Of a DNA stretch of 64,000 bases, positions 16,793-24,789 are shown one piece after another (the first letter of the stretch is position 1; each line of letters starts with the position of its first letter). The stretch spans positions 62,001 to 126,000 of the forward strand of contig NZ_FOEF01000021.1 in assembly GCF_900110575.1 (NCBI RefSeq), given 5' to 3'. Under the pieces are notes generated by a model. It did not search any database. It worked only from the letters and a program-made list of their open reading frames with translations, and was not told the origin of the DNA. The stretch is from Amycolatopsis saalfeldensis. Lineage in GTDB: Bacteria; Actinomycetota; Actinomycetes; Mycobacteriales; Pseudonocardiaceae. The position numbers and the translations under genes were made by a program.

Positions 16793-17701
16793 TCACTTGC
16801 CCTTCGGCAGCAGGAACGACTTGCGCCAGAAGTACCGCCCCGGCCACCCGACCAGCCCGGACTCCTGCAGGAACGGCATGATCTTCTCCCCGGCCCAGGC
16901 GATCGTGCCCTGCCACTTCGGGTTTTCCAGCGCCGCCTTGACGCCGTCGCGCGGCCGGATGCCGACGGCCTTGTAGACGTTCGGGTTGATGAACGCGCGC
17001 GTCACGAAGTACGAGATCAGCGCGATGATGAACTGCTGGTAGACGATCTCCGCCTTCGACAGCTTCGCCATCCCGCGCGTCACCTCCTCGCGGGCGAACG
17101 TGACGTGCCGCGCCTCCTCCAGCACGTGGATGCGGTTGACCATCCGCACCAGCGGCTGCACGTCCTCGCTGACCATCTGCTCGCGCTGCAGCCGGTCGAG
17201 CACCTCCTCGGCGACCAGGATCGCGCCGTAACGCGCGGGGCCGTAGGAGATCGACGGCATCAGCTTCGCGAAGCGGCGCAGCAACGGCACCGGGCCGTAC
17301 GCGGGGCAGCCGATCCGCGAGGCCATGCGCGCGAACATGGTGGAGTGACGACATTCGTCGGCGATTTCGGTGAGCGCGAACTGCGCGTGCGCCGTGGTGG
17401 GGTCTTCTTCGTAGACCTCTTTGAGCAGCATCTGCATCAGCAGGATTTCGAACCACAGGCCGGTGGTCGCGACGCTGGCGACCTCGTGCTTGCCGAGCTC
17501 GATCCGCTGCTCCGGGCTGAGCTTGTCCCACAGTTCCGTGCCGTACAGCGAAGAGCGCTCGTCGAGGATGAAACGCTTGCCCTCGACCAGCGGCGCGTCC
17601 CAGTCGATGTCGACGTCGGGGTCGTAGAACTTGGTGGCCGAGGACTTCAGGAGCCGCTCGGCGGTCCTGTCCCGGTCCGTGTCCTTGAGCGTCCGCGTCA
17701 T
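16793..17701 (-). CDS. AurF/CmlI-type diiron oxygenase
   Basis: A 302-residue protein of the AurF-like diiron N-oxygenase family. Two ExxRH iron-binding motifs are visible, ADECRHS (Glu116, His119) and EEARHVTF (Glu196, His199), with further acidic residues in VAEEVLDR (165-166) and on the first helix. AurF and CmlI oxidise aryl amines, but this group is also common in mycolic-acid bacteria and actinomycetes outside antibiotic clusters, where the substrate is unknown. The ATG at 17701 follows GGAAGGGG and was preferred to a longer frame. It diverges from tetR 17773 across a perfect operator and is coupled to the hydrolase downstream. Confidence 0.85.
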   Translation of the reverse strand: MTRTLKDTDRDRTAERLLKSSATKFYDPDVDIDWDAPLVEGKRFILDERSSLYGTELWDKLSPEQRIELGKHEVASVATTGLWFEILLMQMLLKEVYEEDPTTAHAQFALTEIADECRHSTMFARMASRIGCPAYGPVPLLRRFAKLMPSISYGPARYGAILVAEEVLDRLQREQMVSEDVQPLVRMVNRIHVLEEARHVTFAREEVTRGMAKLSKAEIVYQQFIIALISYFVTRAFINPNVYKAVGIRPRDGVKAALENPKWQGTIAWAGEKIMPFLQESGLVGWPGRYFWRKSFLLPKGK

Positions 17702-17748
17702 GACTCGCCCCTTCCGGCGCCGGTGCCGCACTGCTGTATATGTAACCC

Positions 17749-17765
17749 GAGGTAACAGTTACCTC
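17749..17765. promoter_or_regulatory. TetR-type operator palindrome
   Basis: GAGGTAAC-A-GTTACCTC is a perfect 17-bp inverted repeat in the 71-bp gap between the divergent oxygenase and tetR genes. A further half-like TGTAACC lies beside it at 17741-17747. The size and position are what a TetR dimer would need to control both directions, including its own gene 8 bp downstream. Confidence 0.75.
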
Positions 17766-17772
17766 TGGTAGC

Positions 17773-18561
17773 ATGACCTGCGTGATCGAACGTGTCAAGC
17801 GCTCCAGCAAGCAGTCCGGCAAGCAGCCCGCTTCCGGGGAGGCGACGACCGGCGACGCCCGCCGCGACCGGTGGCGCAAGCACCGCATCGCGCGCCGCGC
17901 CGAGTTCGTCGAAGCCGCTCTGCGCGCGCTCGACAGCCACGGCCCGGACCTCGGCATGGAGGACGTCGCCGCGGAGGCCGGCGTCACGAAACCCGTGCTG
18001 TACCGGCATTTCGAAGACAAGGCCGACCTGTACGTCGCCCTCGGCCAGCGCGGCACGGAGATCCTCTTCGAGCGGCTGATCCCGGCCATCAACGCCGAAC
18101 TGGCGCCGGTGCCGCGGATCCGGATGGCGCTCGACGCGTTTTTCACCGTGATCGAGGAGCACCCGAACCTCTACCGCCTGCTCGCGCACGGCGGCCTGCC
18201 CGGCAAGGTCGTGGACGCCGACGTCGTGGCCGAGGACAAGGAGGTCATCGCCACCGCGCTGACCGCCCTGCTCGGCGACTACATGCGGATGTTCACGATG
18301 GACTCCGGCGCCGCGGAGCCGTGGGCGCACGGCATCGTCGGCATGGTCCAGAGCACCGGCGAATGGTGGCTCGACCGGCGCTCGATGAGCCGCGACTCGG
18401 TCGTCGAGTACCTCACCCAGATCATCTGGGCGGCGATCGACGGGCTGACCCGCCAGCACGGCGTGGTGATCGACCCGAGCCTGCCGCTGGAGGCCAACAA
18501 GGTCGTCCAGCTCGGCCGGGCCAAGGACGACGGGAAACCGGCCGACAGCGACGCCGGCTGA
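17773..18561 (+). CDS. TetR family regulator of the diiron oxygenase cluster
   Basis: A 262-residue TetR regulator with a long basic N-terminal tail (rich in Lys and Ser, about 35 residues) before the HTH (KHRIARRAEFVEAALRALDS, then TKPVLYRHFEDKADLYVALG). The C-terminal domain has a tryptophan-rich stretch EWWLDRRSMS. It overlooks the divergent oxygenase and hydrolase genes across a perfect palindrome and is followed after 16 bp by a DUF4873 gene. Autoregulation and repression of the oxygenase are inferred from this layout. The start could be a little downstream because the tail is not part of the fold. Confidence 0.88.
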   Translation: MTCVIERVKRSSKQSGKQPASGEATTGDARRDRWRKHRIARRAEFVEAALRALDSHGPDLGMEDVAAEAGVTKPVLYRHFEDKADLYVALGQRGTEILFERLIPAINAELAPVPRIRMALDAFFTVIEEHPNLYRLLAHGGLPGKVVDADVVAEDKEVIATALTALLGDYMRMFTMDSGAAEPWAHGIVGMVQSTGEWWLDRRSMSRDSVVEYLTQIIWAAIDGLTRQHGVVIDPSLPLEANKVVQLGRAKDDGKPADSDAG

Positions 18562-18577
18562 GCAGAGGAGCACGGTC

Positions 18578-18895
18578 ATGAGCGAGCACGACGAAGACGG
18601 CTACGCGGGCGCGGCGATCCTCATCGCCGACGGCCGGGAGCTACCGGTCGAGGTCGACCTGCGCGGCTACTTCCAGCCCATCGACGGCTACTACCACTGG
18701 TACGGCCGGATCTCCGCCGACCCGGCCGTCGCCGACCTGGCCGGCGGCAGGAAGACGGCGTGCGAGATCCGGGTGGCCGGCCGTGTCGCCACCGGCGAGC
18801 TGTCCGACCCCGACCCGTGGGGCCGCTACCGCATCATGGGCACGTCGACGCCGCCGTTCGCGGTGCCGACCAGCCTCGAGGAACTGAACGCCTGA
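18578..18895 (+). CDS. DUF4873 domain-containing protein
   Basis: A 105-residue protein that is a free-standing DUF4873 domain. This domain otherwise occurs at the C-terminus of some actinobacterial flavin monooxygenases. Recognisable parts are VEVDLRGYFQPIDGYYHWYG near the middle of the N-terminal half and the C-terminal DPWGRYRIMGTSTPPF. GAGGAG precedes the ATG. It follows the tetR gene by 16 bp and is likely co-transcribed with it, opposite an oxygenase, so an accessory role in that oxidation is possible but unproven. Confidence 0.8.
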   Translation: MSEHDEDGYAGAAILIADGRELPVEVDLRGYFQPIDGYYHWYGRISADPAVADLAGGRKTACEIRVAGRVATGELSDPDPWGRYRIMGTSTPPFAVPTSLEELNA

Positions 18896-19063
18896 ATCCG
18901 CCACCTGGCCCGGCCCGCCGGCGTTTGTCCACACCCCCGGCTGATTGTGGACGGCTCCTGCGCCCCACGGCTTCCTAGCCAGTTCCGTCGCCCCCCGCCG
19001 GTAGGCTGGGCATGGGACGCCCCCTGTGGCGGGCGGGGGAATCCTGTGGCGGGTGGGGGTTCC

Positions 19064-19240
19064 GGCAAGGACGCCCACCATGCGGTCGGTCTCAACCCGG
19101 ACGGCCAGCGGCTGCATGGCAAACCGCTGCTCGACAGCGAGCCCAGGCTGCAGGCCCTGCTCGACGGGCTCGCCGCACTGACCTGTCTGGTTCGCCGCCA
19201 CTGCGACGTCCTGTTCGCCATGTTCCGCGCCAAACCCACT
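19064..19240 (+). pseudogene. IS110-family transposase remnant with internal deletion
   Basis: A single open frame reads GKDAHHAVGLNPDGQRLHGK and then PLLDSEPRLQALLDGLAAL, which matches the N-terminal DEDD region of IS110 transposases. It then runs directly into LVRRHCDVLFAMFRAK, which matches the distal ARRRCDVLFAML segment. A whole transposase has about 340-400 residues, so some 300 residues are missing between the two halves. Upstream, 17-bp direct repeats (CTGTGGCGGGCGGGGGA-like) lie at about 19024-19060. The rest of 18896-19338 shows no gene. A coincidental match is unlikely because both ends are in frame and in order. Confidence 0.6.
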
Positions 19241-19338
19241 GCCGGTACCCCCGAAGGCCGCCGTGGCCTGACAAAGCGAATAGGGGCACCCCCGTGGGGA
19301 GTGTGGGCAACCCTGCGGGCGGGGCACCCCCGAACACA

Positions 19339-19376
19339 GCGAAGGCCGCCCCGGGAATCCCCGGAGCGGCCTTCGC
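19339..19376 (-). terminator. Hairpin terminator after the DUF3107 gene
   Basis: GCGAAGGCCGC (19339-19349) and GCGGCCTTCGC (19366-19376) are perfect 11-bp arms. The inner CGGGG-type bases add about five pairs around a 4-base loop. It lies 16 bp beyond the DUF3107 stop in the leftward direction. Confidence 0.8.
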
Positions 19377-19392
19377 GCGTTGCCGCCAGGCC

Positions 19393-19623
19393 TCAGCCGC
19401 CGACGCCGAAGCCGACCTTGCGCGAGTCCGAGGGGGCGATCTCGACGTACGCGATGCGGTCGGCGGGCACGAGGTACTTGCGGCCCTTCTCGTCGTTGAG
19501 GCGGAAGAGCCCGTCACCGGCCGTCAGGGCTTCGGCGACCAGCTTCTCCACCTCGTCGGCGGTCTGGCCACTGGACACCACCAGCTCGCGCGGGGTGTCC
19601 TTGATGCCGATCTTGACCTCCAC
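19393..19623 (-). CDS. DUF3107 domain-containing protein (Rv3208A/TB9.4-like)
   Basis: A 76-residue protein matching the actinobacterial DUF3107 family, which includes the M. tuberculosis antigen TB9.4 (Rv3208A). The sequence is EVKIGIKDTPRELVVSSGQT at the N-terminus and ends APSDSRKVGFGVGG, giving the family's full length. No function is established. The GTG at 19623 follows GGAGG with good spacing; the longer frame upstream is not needed. It has its own hairpin terminator and lies between the second TetR group and the ferritin-like gene. Confidence 0.9.
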   Translation of the reverse strand: MEVKIGIKDTPRELVVSSGQTADEVEKLVAEALTAGDGLFRLNDEKGRKYLVPADRIAYVEIAPSDSRKVGFGVGG

Positions 19624-19718
19624 GTGGGACCTCCGCTGGAAATTCGATGGGGTTACGCCTGGCAAGGCTAGCCGAACCGCTCCGCTCCGGTGTCGCGCCT
19701 CCGCGCGAGAAAACGACG

Positions 19719-20372
19719 TCACCCGAGTCCGAGCGCCTGCATGCGCTTGGTGTGCCCCTGCTGCAACCGCCGGAACAGGGCGCCGATTCCCGACAGGTCA
19801 CCGGACCCGGCCACGATGAGTTCCGCCAGGCCATCGCGCTCGGCGACGACGTACTGGGCCTGCGTCAGCGCCTCGCCGAGCAGCCGGCGGCCCCACAGCG
19901 CGAGCTTGTCGCGCGTCTTCGGATCGGCCTTGATGCCGGCGGCGACTTCGCGCTCGGCGAACGCTGAATGACCCGTGTCGGCCAGCACCGTGAGCACCAG
20001 GTCCTTGGTCTCCGCGTCGAGCCAGCTCGCGATCTCGCGGTACAGGTCGGCCGCCAGCCCGTCGCCGACGTAGGCCTTGACCAGCGACTCCAGCCACGAT
20101 TTCGGCCGCGTCGAGGCATGCCAGGCGTCCACCTGCGCGACGAACGGGCCCATCGCGTCCTCGACCTTCACGCCGCCGCCGGCCAGATGCGCGGCCAGCA
20201 GGTCGTAGTGGCCGATCTCCGCCGCGGCCATCGACGCCAGCGCGGCGCGGCCGGCGAGCGTCGGCGCTTTGCGGGCGTCCTCCGCCATCCGGTCGAACGC
20301 GGAAAGTTCGAGATAGGCGATCACGCCGAGCAGGTCGACGACGCCTTCGCTGATCTCTTTCGGCTCGCTCAC
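19719..20372 (-). CDS. Ferritin-like fold protein (Rv3210c-like)
   Basis: A 217-residue, mostly helical protein of the ferritin-like superfamily. Helix features include EGVVDLLGVIAYLELSAFDR, AAAEIGHYDLLAAHL and REIASWLDAETKDLVLTVLA. Glu and His residues in AEIGHYD and near AETKD could be metal ligands, but not all positions of a diiron site are evident. In the mycobacterial order it corresponds to Rv3210c, between TB9.4 and RhlE. Some annotations call relatives tRNA-hydroxylase-like; I cannot support that from the sequence. The GTG at 20372 starts VSEPKEISEG. Confidence 0.75.
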   Translation of the reverse strand: MSEPKEISEGVVDLLGVIAYLELSAFDRMAEDARKAPTLAGRAALASMAAAEIGHYDLLAAHLAGGGVKVEDAMGPFVAQVDAWHASTRPKSWLESLVKAYVGDGLAADLYREIASWLDAETKDLVLTVLADTGHSAFAEREVAAGIKADPKTRDKLALWGRRLLGEALTQAQYVVAERDGLAELIVAGSGDLSGIGALFRRLQQGHTKRMQALGLG

Positions 20373-20704
20373 GGCGACGAGGGTATCGCCGAACCGGCCG
20401 CGGCCGTCGGGAAGAGACCGATCCCACCCGGCCCCGCCGCGCCCGGTACTGTTGAAAAACTCCTGACCAGGTACACTGCCGAAGAGATTGACAAAGCTTC
20501 CGCACGCCATCGGCTGCGGGAACCAGGCGGGCGACCGGCGCCACCAGGGCTGCCGGGGTTCGCCGCAAATTGTGCGTGCACGCCTCCAGCGGCATTCCCG
20601 GGTGGACGGCTCCGACACCGCCAGACGGTGCGAGCCCGAGCCCCCGGTCGAGTGTCGAGTGACAAACCGGCCTGTGCGCGCTGGTCACGAGAGAGGCGAT
20701 CACC
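20373..20704 (+). other. Intergenic region and long leader before the DEAD-box helicase gene
   Basis: About 330 bp with no supportable gene on either strand. It holds a TTGACA at 20488-20493 without a convincing -10, a -10-like TACACT at 20472-20477, and GAGAGG (20691-20696) before the helicase. If transcription starts near 20484, the mRNA leader would exceed 200 nt, as in several cold-shock helicase genes. No defined fold was recognised. Confidence 0.45.
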
Positions 20705-20743
20705 CTGACCGCAGAAATTTCCACCACCGAAAAAACCGCCGCG

Positions 20744-22432
20744 GTGGCCCTCGAGCACAGCGAGAACGGCCCGGCCGCACTCGACACCTCGCACCCGCTG
20801 CAGGCCGGGGCGCCGGTGACCCCCGAGGCGCCCACCTTCGCCGAGTTCGGCGTCAAGCCGGAGATCGTGCGGGCGCTGGTCGAGGCCGGCATCGAGCGCA
20901 CGTTCGCCATCCAGGAGCTCACCCTCCCGCTGGCCATGGCCGGCGACGACCTGATCGGCCAGGCCCGCACGGGCATGGGCAAGACCCTCGGCTTCGGCGT
21001 CCCGCTGCTGCACCGCGTGCAGGTCCCCGGCGACGGCACCCCGCAGGTGCTGGTCGTGGTCCCGACCCGCGAGCTGTGCGTCCAGGTCGCGAACGACCTC
21101 AAGGGCGCCGGCAAGCACCTCGGCATCCGCACCCTGGCCATCTACGGCGGCCGCCCGTACGAGCAGCAGATCGACGCGCTGCGCAAGGGCGTCGACGTCG
21201 TGATCGGCACCCCGGGCCGGCTGCTCGACCTGGCCGAGCGGCAGGACCTGGTGCTCGGCAAGGTCCGCGGCCTGGTGCTGGACGAGGCCGACGAGATGCT
21301 CGACCTGGGCTTCCTGCCCGACATCGAGCGCATCCTGCGGATGGTGCCGGACGAGCGGCAGACCATGCTGTTCTCGGCCACCATGCCCGGCCCGATCATC
21401 ACGCTGGCCCGCACCTTCCTGCGCCAGCCGACGCACATCCGCGCCGAGGAGAACGACGCGAGCGCGATCCACGAGCGCACCACCCAGTTCGTCTACCGGG
21501 CGCACTCGATGGACAAGCCCGAGGTGATCGCCCGGATCCTGCAGGCGCAGGACCGCGGGCTGACGATGATCTTCAGCCGCACCAAGCGCACCGCGCAGAA
21601 GGTGGCCGACGACCTGGTGGAGCGCGGCTTCGCGGCCGCCGCCGTGCACGGTGACCTCGGCCAGGGCGCGCGGGAGCAGGCGCTGCGCGCGTTCCGCTCG
21701 GGCAAGGTCGACGTGCTGGTCGCGACCGACGTGGCCGCCCGCGGCATCGACATCGACGACGTCACGCACGTGATCAACTACCAGTGCCCGGACGACGAGA
21801 AGACGTACGTGCACCGCATCGGCCGCACCGGCCGCGCGGGGCGCACCGGTGTCGCCGTCACGTTGGTCGACTGGGACGAGATGCCGCGCTGGAAGCTGAT
21901 CTCCGACACGCTCGGCCTGGACAAGCCGGAGCCGGTGGAGACGTACTCCTCGTCGAAGCACCTGTTCAGCGACCTGGGTATCCCGGAGGGCACCACCGGC
22001 CGGCTGCCGCTGGCCAAGCGCACCCGCGCCGGTCTGGCCGCCGAGGAGGAAGAGGACCTGGGCGGCAAGCGCCGTGGCCGCAGCGGCCCTGGTCGTGGCT
22101 CCTCTTCCGATGCCGAGGAAGCGCCGCGCAAGCGCAACCGCAGCCCGCGCAAGCGGACCCGCGGCGGCTCGCGCGCGGCCGAGGCCGTGGAAGCCGCCGA
22201 TGCCGCGGCTTCGGGCTCGGCCCCTGCCTCGGCTGACTCCGACACCGCCGAGGGCGGCGAGCGCACCCGCTCCCGCCGTCGCACCCGCGGTGCCGCGAAC
22301 TCGAGCCCCGAAGCCACCGGCCCCGCCGGCCAGGCCGAGAAGGACTCCGGCGACAACGGGGAGCGTCCGGCCCGCCGGCGCCGTCGTCGCCGCCCCTCCG
22401 CGACGTCTGATACACCTGCGTCGGCAGACTGA
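20744..22432 (+). CDS. DEAD-box ATP-dependent RNA helicase (RhlE/Rv3211-like)
   Basis: A 562-residue DEAD-box helicase that should remodel RNA in the cytoplasm. Motifs are the Q motif FAIQELTLPL (54-63), Walker A ARTGMGKT (74-81), DEAD (180-183), SAT (211-213), ARGIDIDDV (332-340) and HRIGRTGR (357-364). From about residue 430 a basic low-complexity tail rich in Arg, Ser, Ala and Pro follows, typical of actinobacterial RhlE proteins. The GTG at 20744 is the first standard start. However, GAGAGG sits before an in-frame CTG at 20705, so translation may begin there and add 13 residues. It is in the same place as Rv3211, followed by the Rv3212 homologue. Confidence 0.93.
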   Translation: MALEHSENGPAALDTSHPLQAGAPVTPEAPTFAEFGVKPEIVRALVEAGIERTFAIQELTLPLAMAGDDLIGQARTGMGKTLGFGVPLLHRVQVPGDGTPQVLVVVPTRELCVQVANDLKGAGKHLGIRTLAIYGGRPYEQQIDALRKGVDVVIGTPGRLLDLAERQDLVLGKVRGLVLDEADEMLDLGFLPDIERILRMVPDERQTMLFSATMPGPIITLARTFLRQPTHIRAEENDASAIHERTTQFVYRAHSMDKPEVIARILQAQDRGLTMIFSRTKRTAQKVADDLVERGFAAAAVHGDLGQGAREQALRAFRSGKVDVLVATDVAARGIDIDDVTHVINYQCPDDEKTYVHRIGRTGRAGRTGVAVTLVDWDEMPRWKLISDTLGLDKPEPVETYSSSKHLFSDLGIPEGTTGRLPLAKRTRAGLAAEEEEDLGGKRRGRSGPGRGSSSDAEEAPRKRNRSPRKRTRGGSRAAEAVEAADAAASGSAPASADSDTAEGGERTRSRRRTRGAANSSPEATGPAGQAEKDSGDNGERPARRRRRRRPSATSDTPASAD

Positions 22433-22468
22433 GGGGCACAAGCGGAGCCGACGGCAGGAGCAAGGCAC

Positions 22469-23980
22469 GTGAACGACCACGGGGACGGTGCGGAGCACAA
22501 CGCACCGGAACAGCCCGGATCGGACGTAGCGGGCACTCCCGCCGACGGCCAGCAGGACACCGGATCGCCCGGCGCTGAGGAACTCGGCGCCGGGCGCTTC
22601 GGCGAAGAACAGCCTTCCGGCGTCGTCTCCGCGGCGCGATACGAAGCCGAGCCGAGCGCTTCGCACGACACTGAGCCTGTCGCGGAACCACCCGTGTACG
22701 GCGATGAGGACGTCCTGGTCCCGTCGCGGCATGACGTCGCAGCGGACACCACGCCGCCGGTGAAGGCGCGCAAGTCGCAGTGGAATCGCGGCCGGGACCG
22801 CGTGATCGCGGCCCTGATCGCGGTGGTCGTGGTGGTGGTCACGTTGATCGTGGCCGTCAACAGCGACAACCTGCACACCAGCCGCGCGATCGCCGAACCG
22901 CCGCCGGCCCTGCCGGCCGCGCCCGAGGCCGTGCCGGGGTCGATGGCCCAGCTCTGGCAGGCGCCCAGCGCCGCCACGCCCGTGCCCATCGGCGAGGGCG
23001 GCAACGTGGTCACGGCCGACAGCGGCGAGGTCGCCGGCCGGGACCCGTTGACCGGACGGATCCGTTGGCACTACACGCGCGAGAACCTGCAACTGTGCAC
23101 TGTGGACAGTGCGTGGGGGCGGGTGAACGCCGTCTACCACAAGTCGCAGGGCTGCAGCGAGGTCACGCAGCTGAACCCGTCGACCGGGCACATCACCGCC
23201 CAGCGCAACGGCGACGCCGAGCTCGGCACCCAGCTCGTCAGCGACGGCACCCACGTGACCACCACCGGCAAGCAGCTGCTCGACACGTGGCGCGACGACC
23301 TCGTGAAGAGCATGGAGTACGGCAAGGTCCCGGCGATCGTGAACCCGAACAAGCAGCCGCGCACCGGCTGCACGTACGGCACGGTGGCCGCGGCGGCGGA
23401 GAAGGTCGGCGTGATCGAGCGCTGCCCGGGCGACCCGCACGACCGGCTCACCGTCTACAAGGCGACGGGCGAGCACGAGGACGAGCCGCCTGTGGTGTTC
23501 AGCTCGGTGCTGGCCGGCTCCCGGGCGCGAGTGATCGCGATGTCGGGTGACCTGACGGCCGTGCTGCTGCCGGACCAGAAACTGCTGGTCATCTACGGTG
23601 CGGACGGTAATGAGAAGTCCGCGTACCCGATGGATTTGCCGGCGAGCGACCTCGCGGGTGACCCGGCGGGCGGCGTCGAGCAGACGTCACGCACCGACAG
23701 CGGCATCTACTGGTTCACCGGCAGCAAGACCGTCGCCCTCTCTCGCGACGACCTCACGCCACGCTGGACGCTCGACGGCACGCTGGGCCCGGGCATCACC
23801 TTCGCGCGGCAACTGGTCGTCCCGATCAGGGGCGGGCTGGCCGTGCTGAACGAGGCGAACGGCTCGACGATCCGCACCGTCGGCGTCGACCGCGGCGGCT
23901 ACCGCGGGGTCGTCCGGCTGACCGCGCTGGGCCCGGTGCTGCTGGAACAACGCGGCCCGGTCGTGGCGGCGCTGAAGTAA
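22469..23980 (+). CDS. Membrane-anchored PQQ-like beta-propeller protein (Rv3212-like)
   Basis: A 503-residue protein with an acidic, disordered cytoplasmic N-terminus (1-100), one membrane segment (VIAALIAVVVVVVTLIVAV, about 107-125), and a large external domain. The domain shows PQQ-like beta-propeller repeats such as GRDPLTGRIRWHY and PRWTLDGTLGPG. Cysteines in the domain occur in pairs and could form disulfides. It matches M. tuberculosis Rv3212 in position and layout. Function unknown; a scaffold or ligand-sensing role at the cell surface is inference. The GTG at 22469 is preceded by AGGAG, 36 bp after the helicase stop, so the two are probably co-transcribed. Confidence 0.8.
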   Translation: MNDHGDGAEHNAPEQPGSDVAGTPADGQQDTGSPGAEELGAGRFGEEQPSGVVSAARYEAEPSASHDTEPVAEPPVYGDEDVLVPSRHDVAADTTPPVKARKSQWNRGRDRVIAALIAVVVVVVTLIVAVNSDNLHTSRAIAEPPPALPAAPEAVPGSMAQLWQAPSAATPVPIGEGGNVVTADSGEVAGRDPLTGRIRWHYTRENLQLCTVDSAWGRVNAVYHKSQGCSEVTQLNPSTGHITAQRNGDAELGTQLVSDGTHVTTTGKQLLDTWRDDLVKSMEYGKVPAIVNPNKQPRTGCTYGTVAAAAEKVGVIERCPGDPHDRLTVYKATGEHEDEPPVVFSSVLAGSRARVIAMSGDLTAVLLPDQKLLVIYGADGNEKSAYPMDLPASDLAGDPAGGVEQTSRTDSGIYWFTGSKTVALSRDDLTPRWTLDGTLGPGITFARQLVVPIRGGLAVLNEANGSTIRTVGVDRGGYRGVVRLTALGPVLLEQRGPVVAALK

Positions 23981-23998
23981 CCCCGGCGCGGCCCTTGC

Positions 23999-24757
23999 TC
24001 AGCCGTCGACGCGCCGGGCGATGGTCACGATCTCCCGGCTGGCCCCGGTCAGCGGGCCGCGCCGCCAGTCGCCGTACTGCTCGGCCACCTCGAACCCGGC
24101 TTCGGCGAGGAACGCGTTCAGCGGCGCGACGTCCAGGAACCGCAAGGCGGTGCGGTCGACGCGCAGCACGGTGCCGTCCGGCTGGGCGGTGGTCTCGGTG
24201 AACGTGACGACGTCGTCGACGACGGACTCGACCTCGTGCCACATCCGCAGCCCCGCGATTTCGGTGACTTGGGCGGGATTCCAGTCCTGCCAAGCCTTTG
24301 CCTGCGGATGCCGCGTCTCGAAGGCAAAGCACCCACCGTCGGCCAACGCCCCGCGAACCGCCGTGAGCGACCGTCGGAGCTCATCGTCGCCGACGAGGCA
24401 TTGGAACGCGTGGCTGACCATGGTGGCCAGCTCGAACTCCTGCCGTAGCCCGATTTCCGCCGCGGTGCCGGCGATCCACTCGACGTCGCCACGCCGGCGC
24501 GCCCGTCCCAGTGCGGCAAGATCCGGATCAATCCCGACGAGCCGCCCCCGGTGCCCACGCTCACGCGCCCGGTGCAGCATGGCCCCGGTCCCGCACCCGA
24601 CGTCGAGCACGGACCCGGCGGCCGTGACCAGCCCGTCGTAGAAGGCGTCCGCCGGAAAGCGGCTGCCATCCCAGGGATTCAGCGTGTCGTACAGCTCGGC
24701 GGCATCGGCGTCGGAGAACACCGGGCCAGTCTCACCGGAATACCGGTGCCCGGCCAC
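23999..24757 (-). CDS. Class I SAM-dependent methyltransferase
   Basis: A 252-residue methyltransferase with motif I VLDVGCGTGAML (about residues 49-60), an acidic GIDPDLAALGRA after it, and FAFETRHP in the core. The SAM fold is complete. The acceptor is unknown; the RMWHEVESVVDDVVTFTE beta-meander in the C-terminal half occurs in small-molecule methyltransferases. The start is a GTG at 24757; an in-frame GTG at 24721 gives VFSDADAAELYD and may be the true start, as neither has a strong ribosome site. It converges with the beta-propeller gene. Confidence 0.85.
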   Translation of the reverse strand: MAGHRYSGETGPVFSDADAAELYDTLNPWDGSRFPADAFYDGLVTAAGSVLDVGCGTGAMLHRARERGHRGRLVGIDPDLAALGRARRRGDVEWIAGTAAEIGLRQEFELATMVSHAFQCLVGDDELRRSLTAVRGALADGGCFAFETRHPQAKAWQDWNPAQVTEIAGLRMWHEVESVVDDVVTFTETTAQPDGTVLRVDRTALRFLDVAPLNAFLAEAGFEVAEQYGDWRRGPLTGASREIVTIARRVDG

Positions 24758-24789
24758 TGCTTTACGACCGCTGGAGCTTCACCCGCCCG

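Noticed and set aside
16793..17701. Diiron oxygenase as part of an antibiotic gene cluster (AurF/CmlI)
   Set aside because: No polyketide, peptide or tailoring genes are near, and the local order is housekeeping.
18641..19327. A 228-codon - strand frame over the DUF4873 gene and the IS110 remnant
   Set aside because: It overlaps a real gene with a good ribosome site, and its other half is antisense to the transposase fragment.
20369..23476. A 1035-codon open frame on the - strand opposite the helicase and beta-propeller genes
   Set aside because: The plus-strand helicase has every DEAD-box motif; the antisense translation is repetitive and matches nothing.
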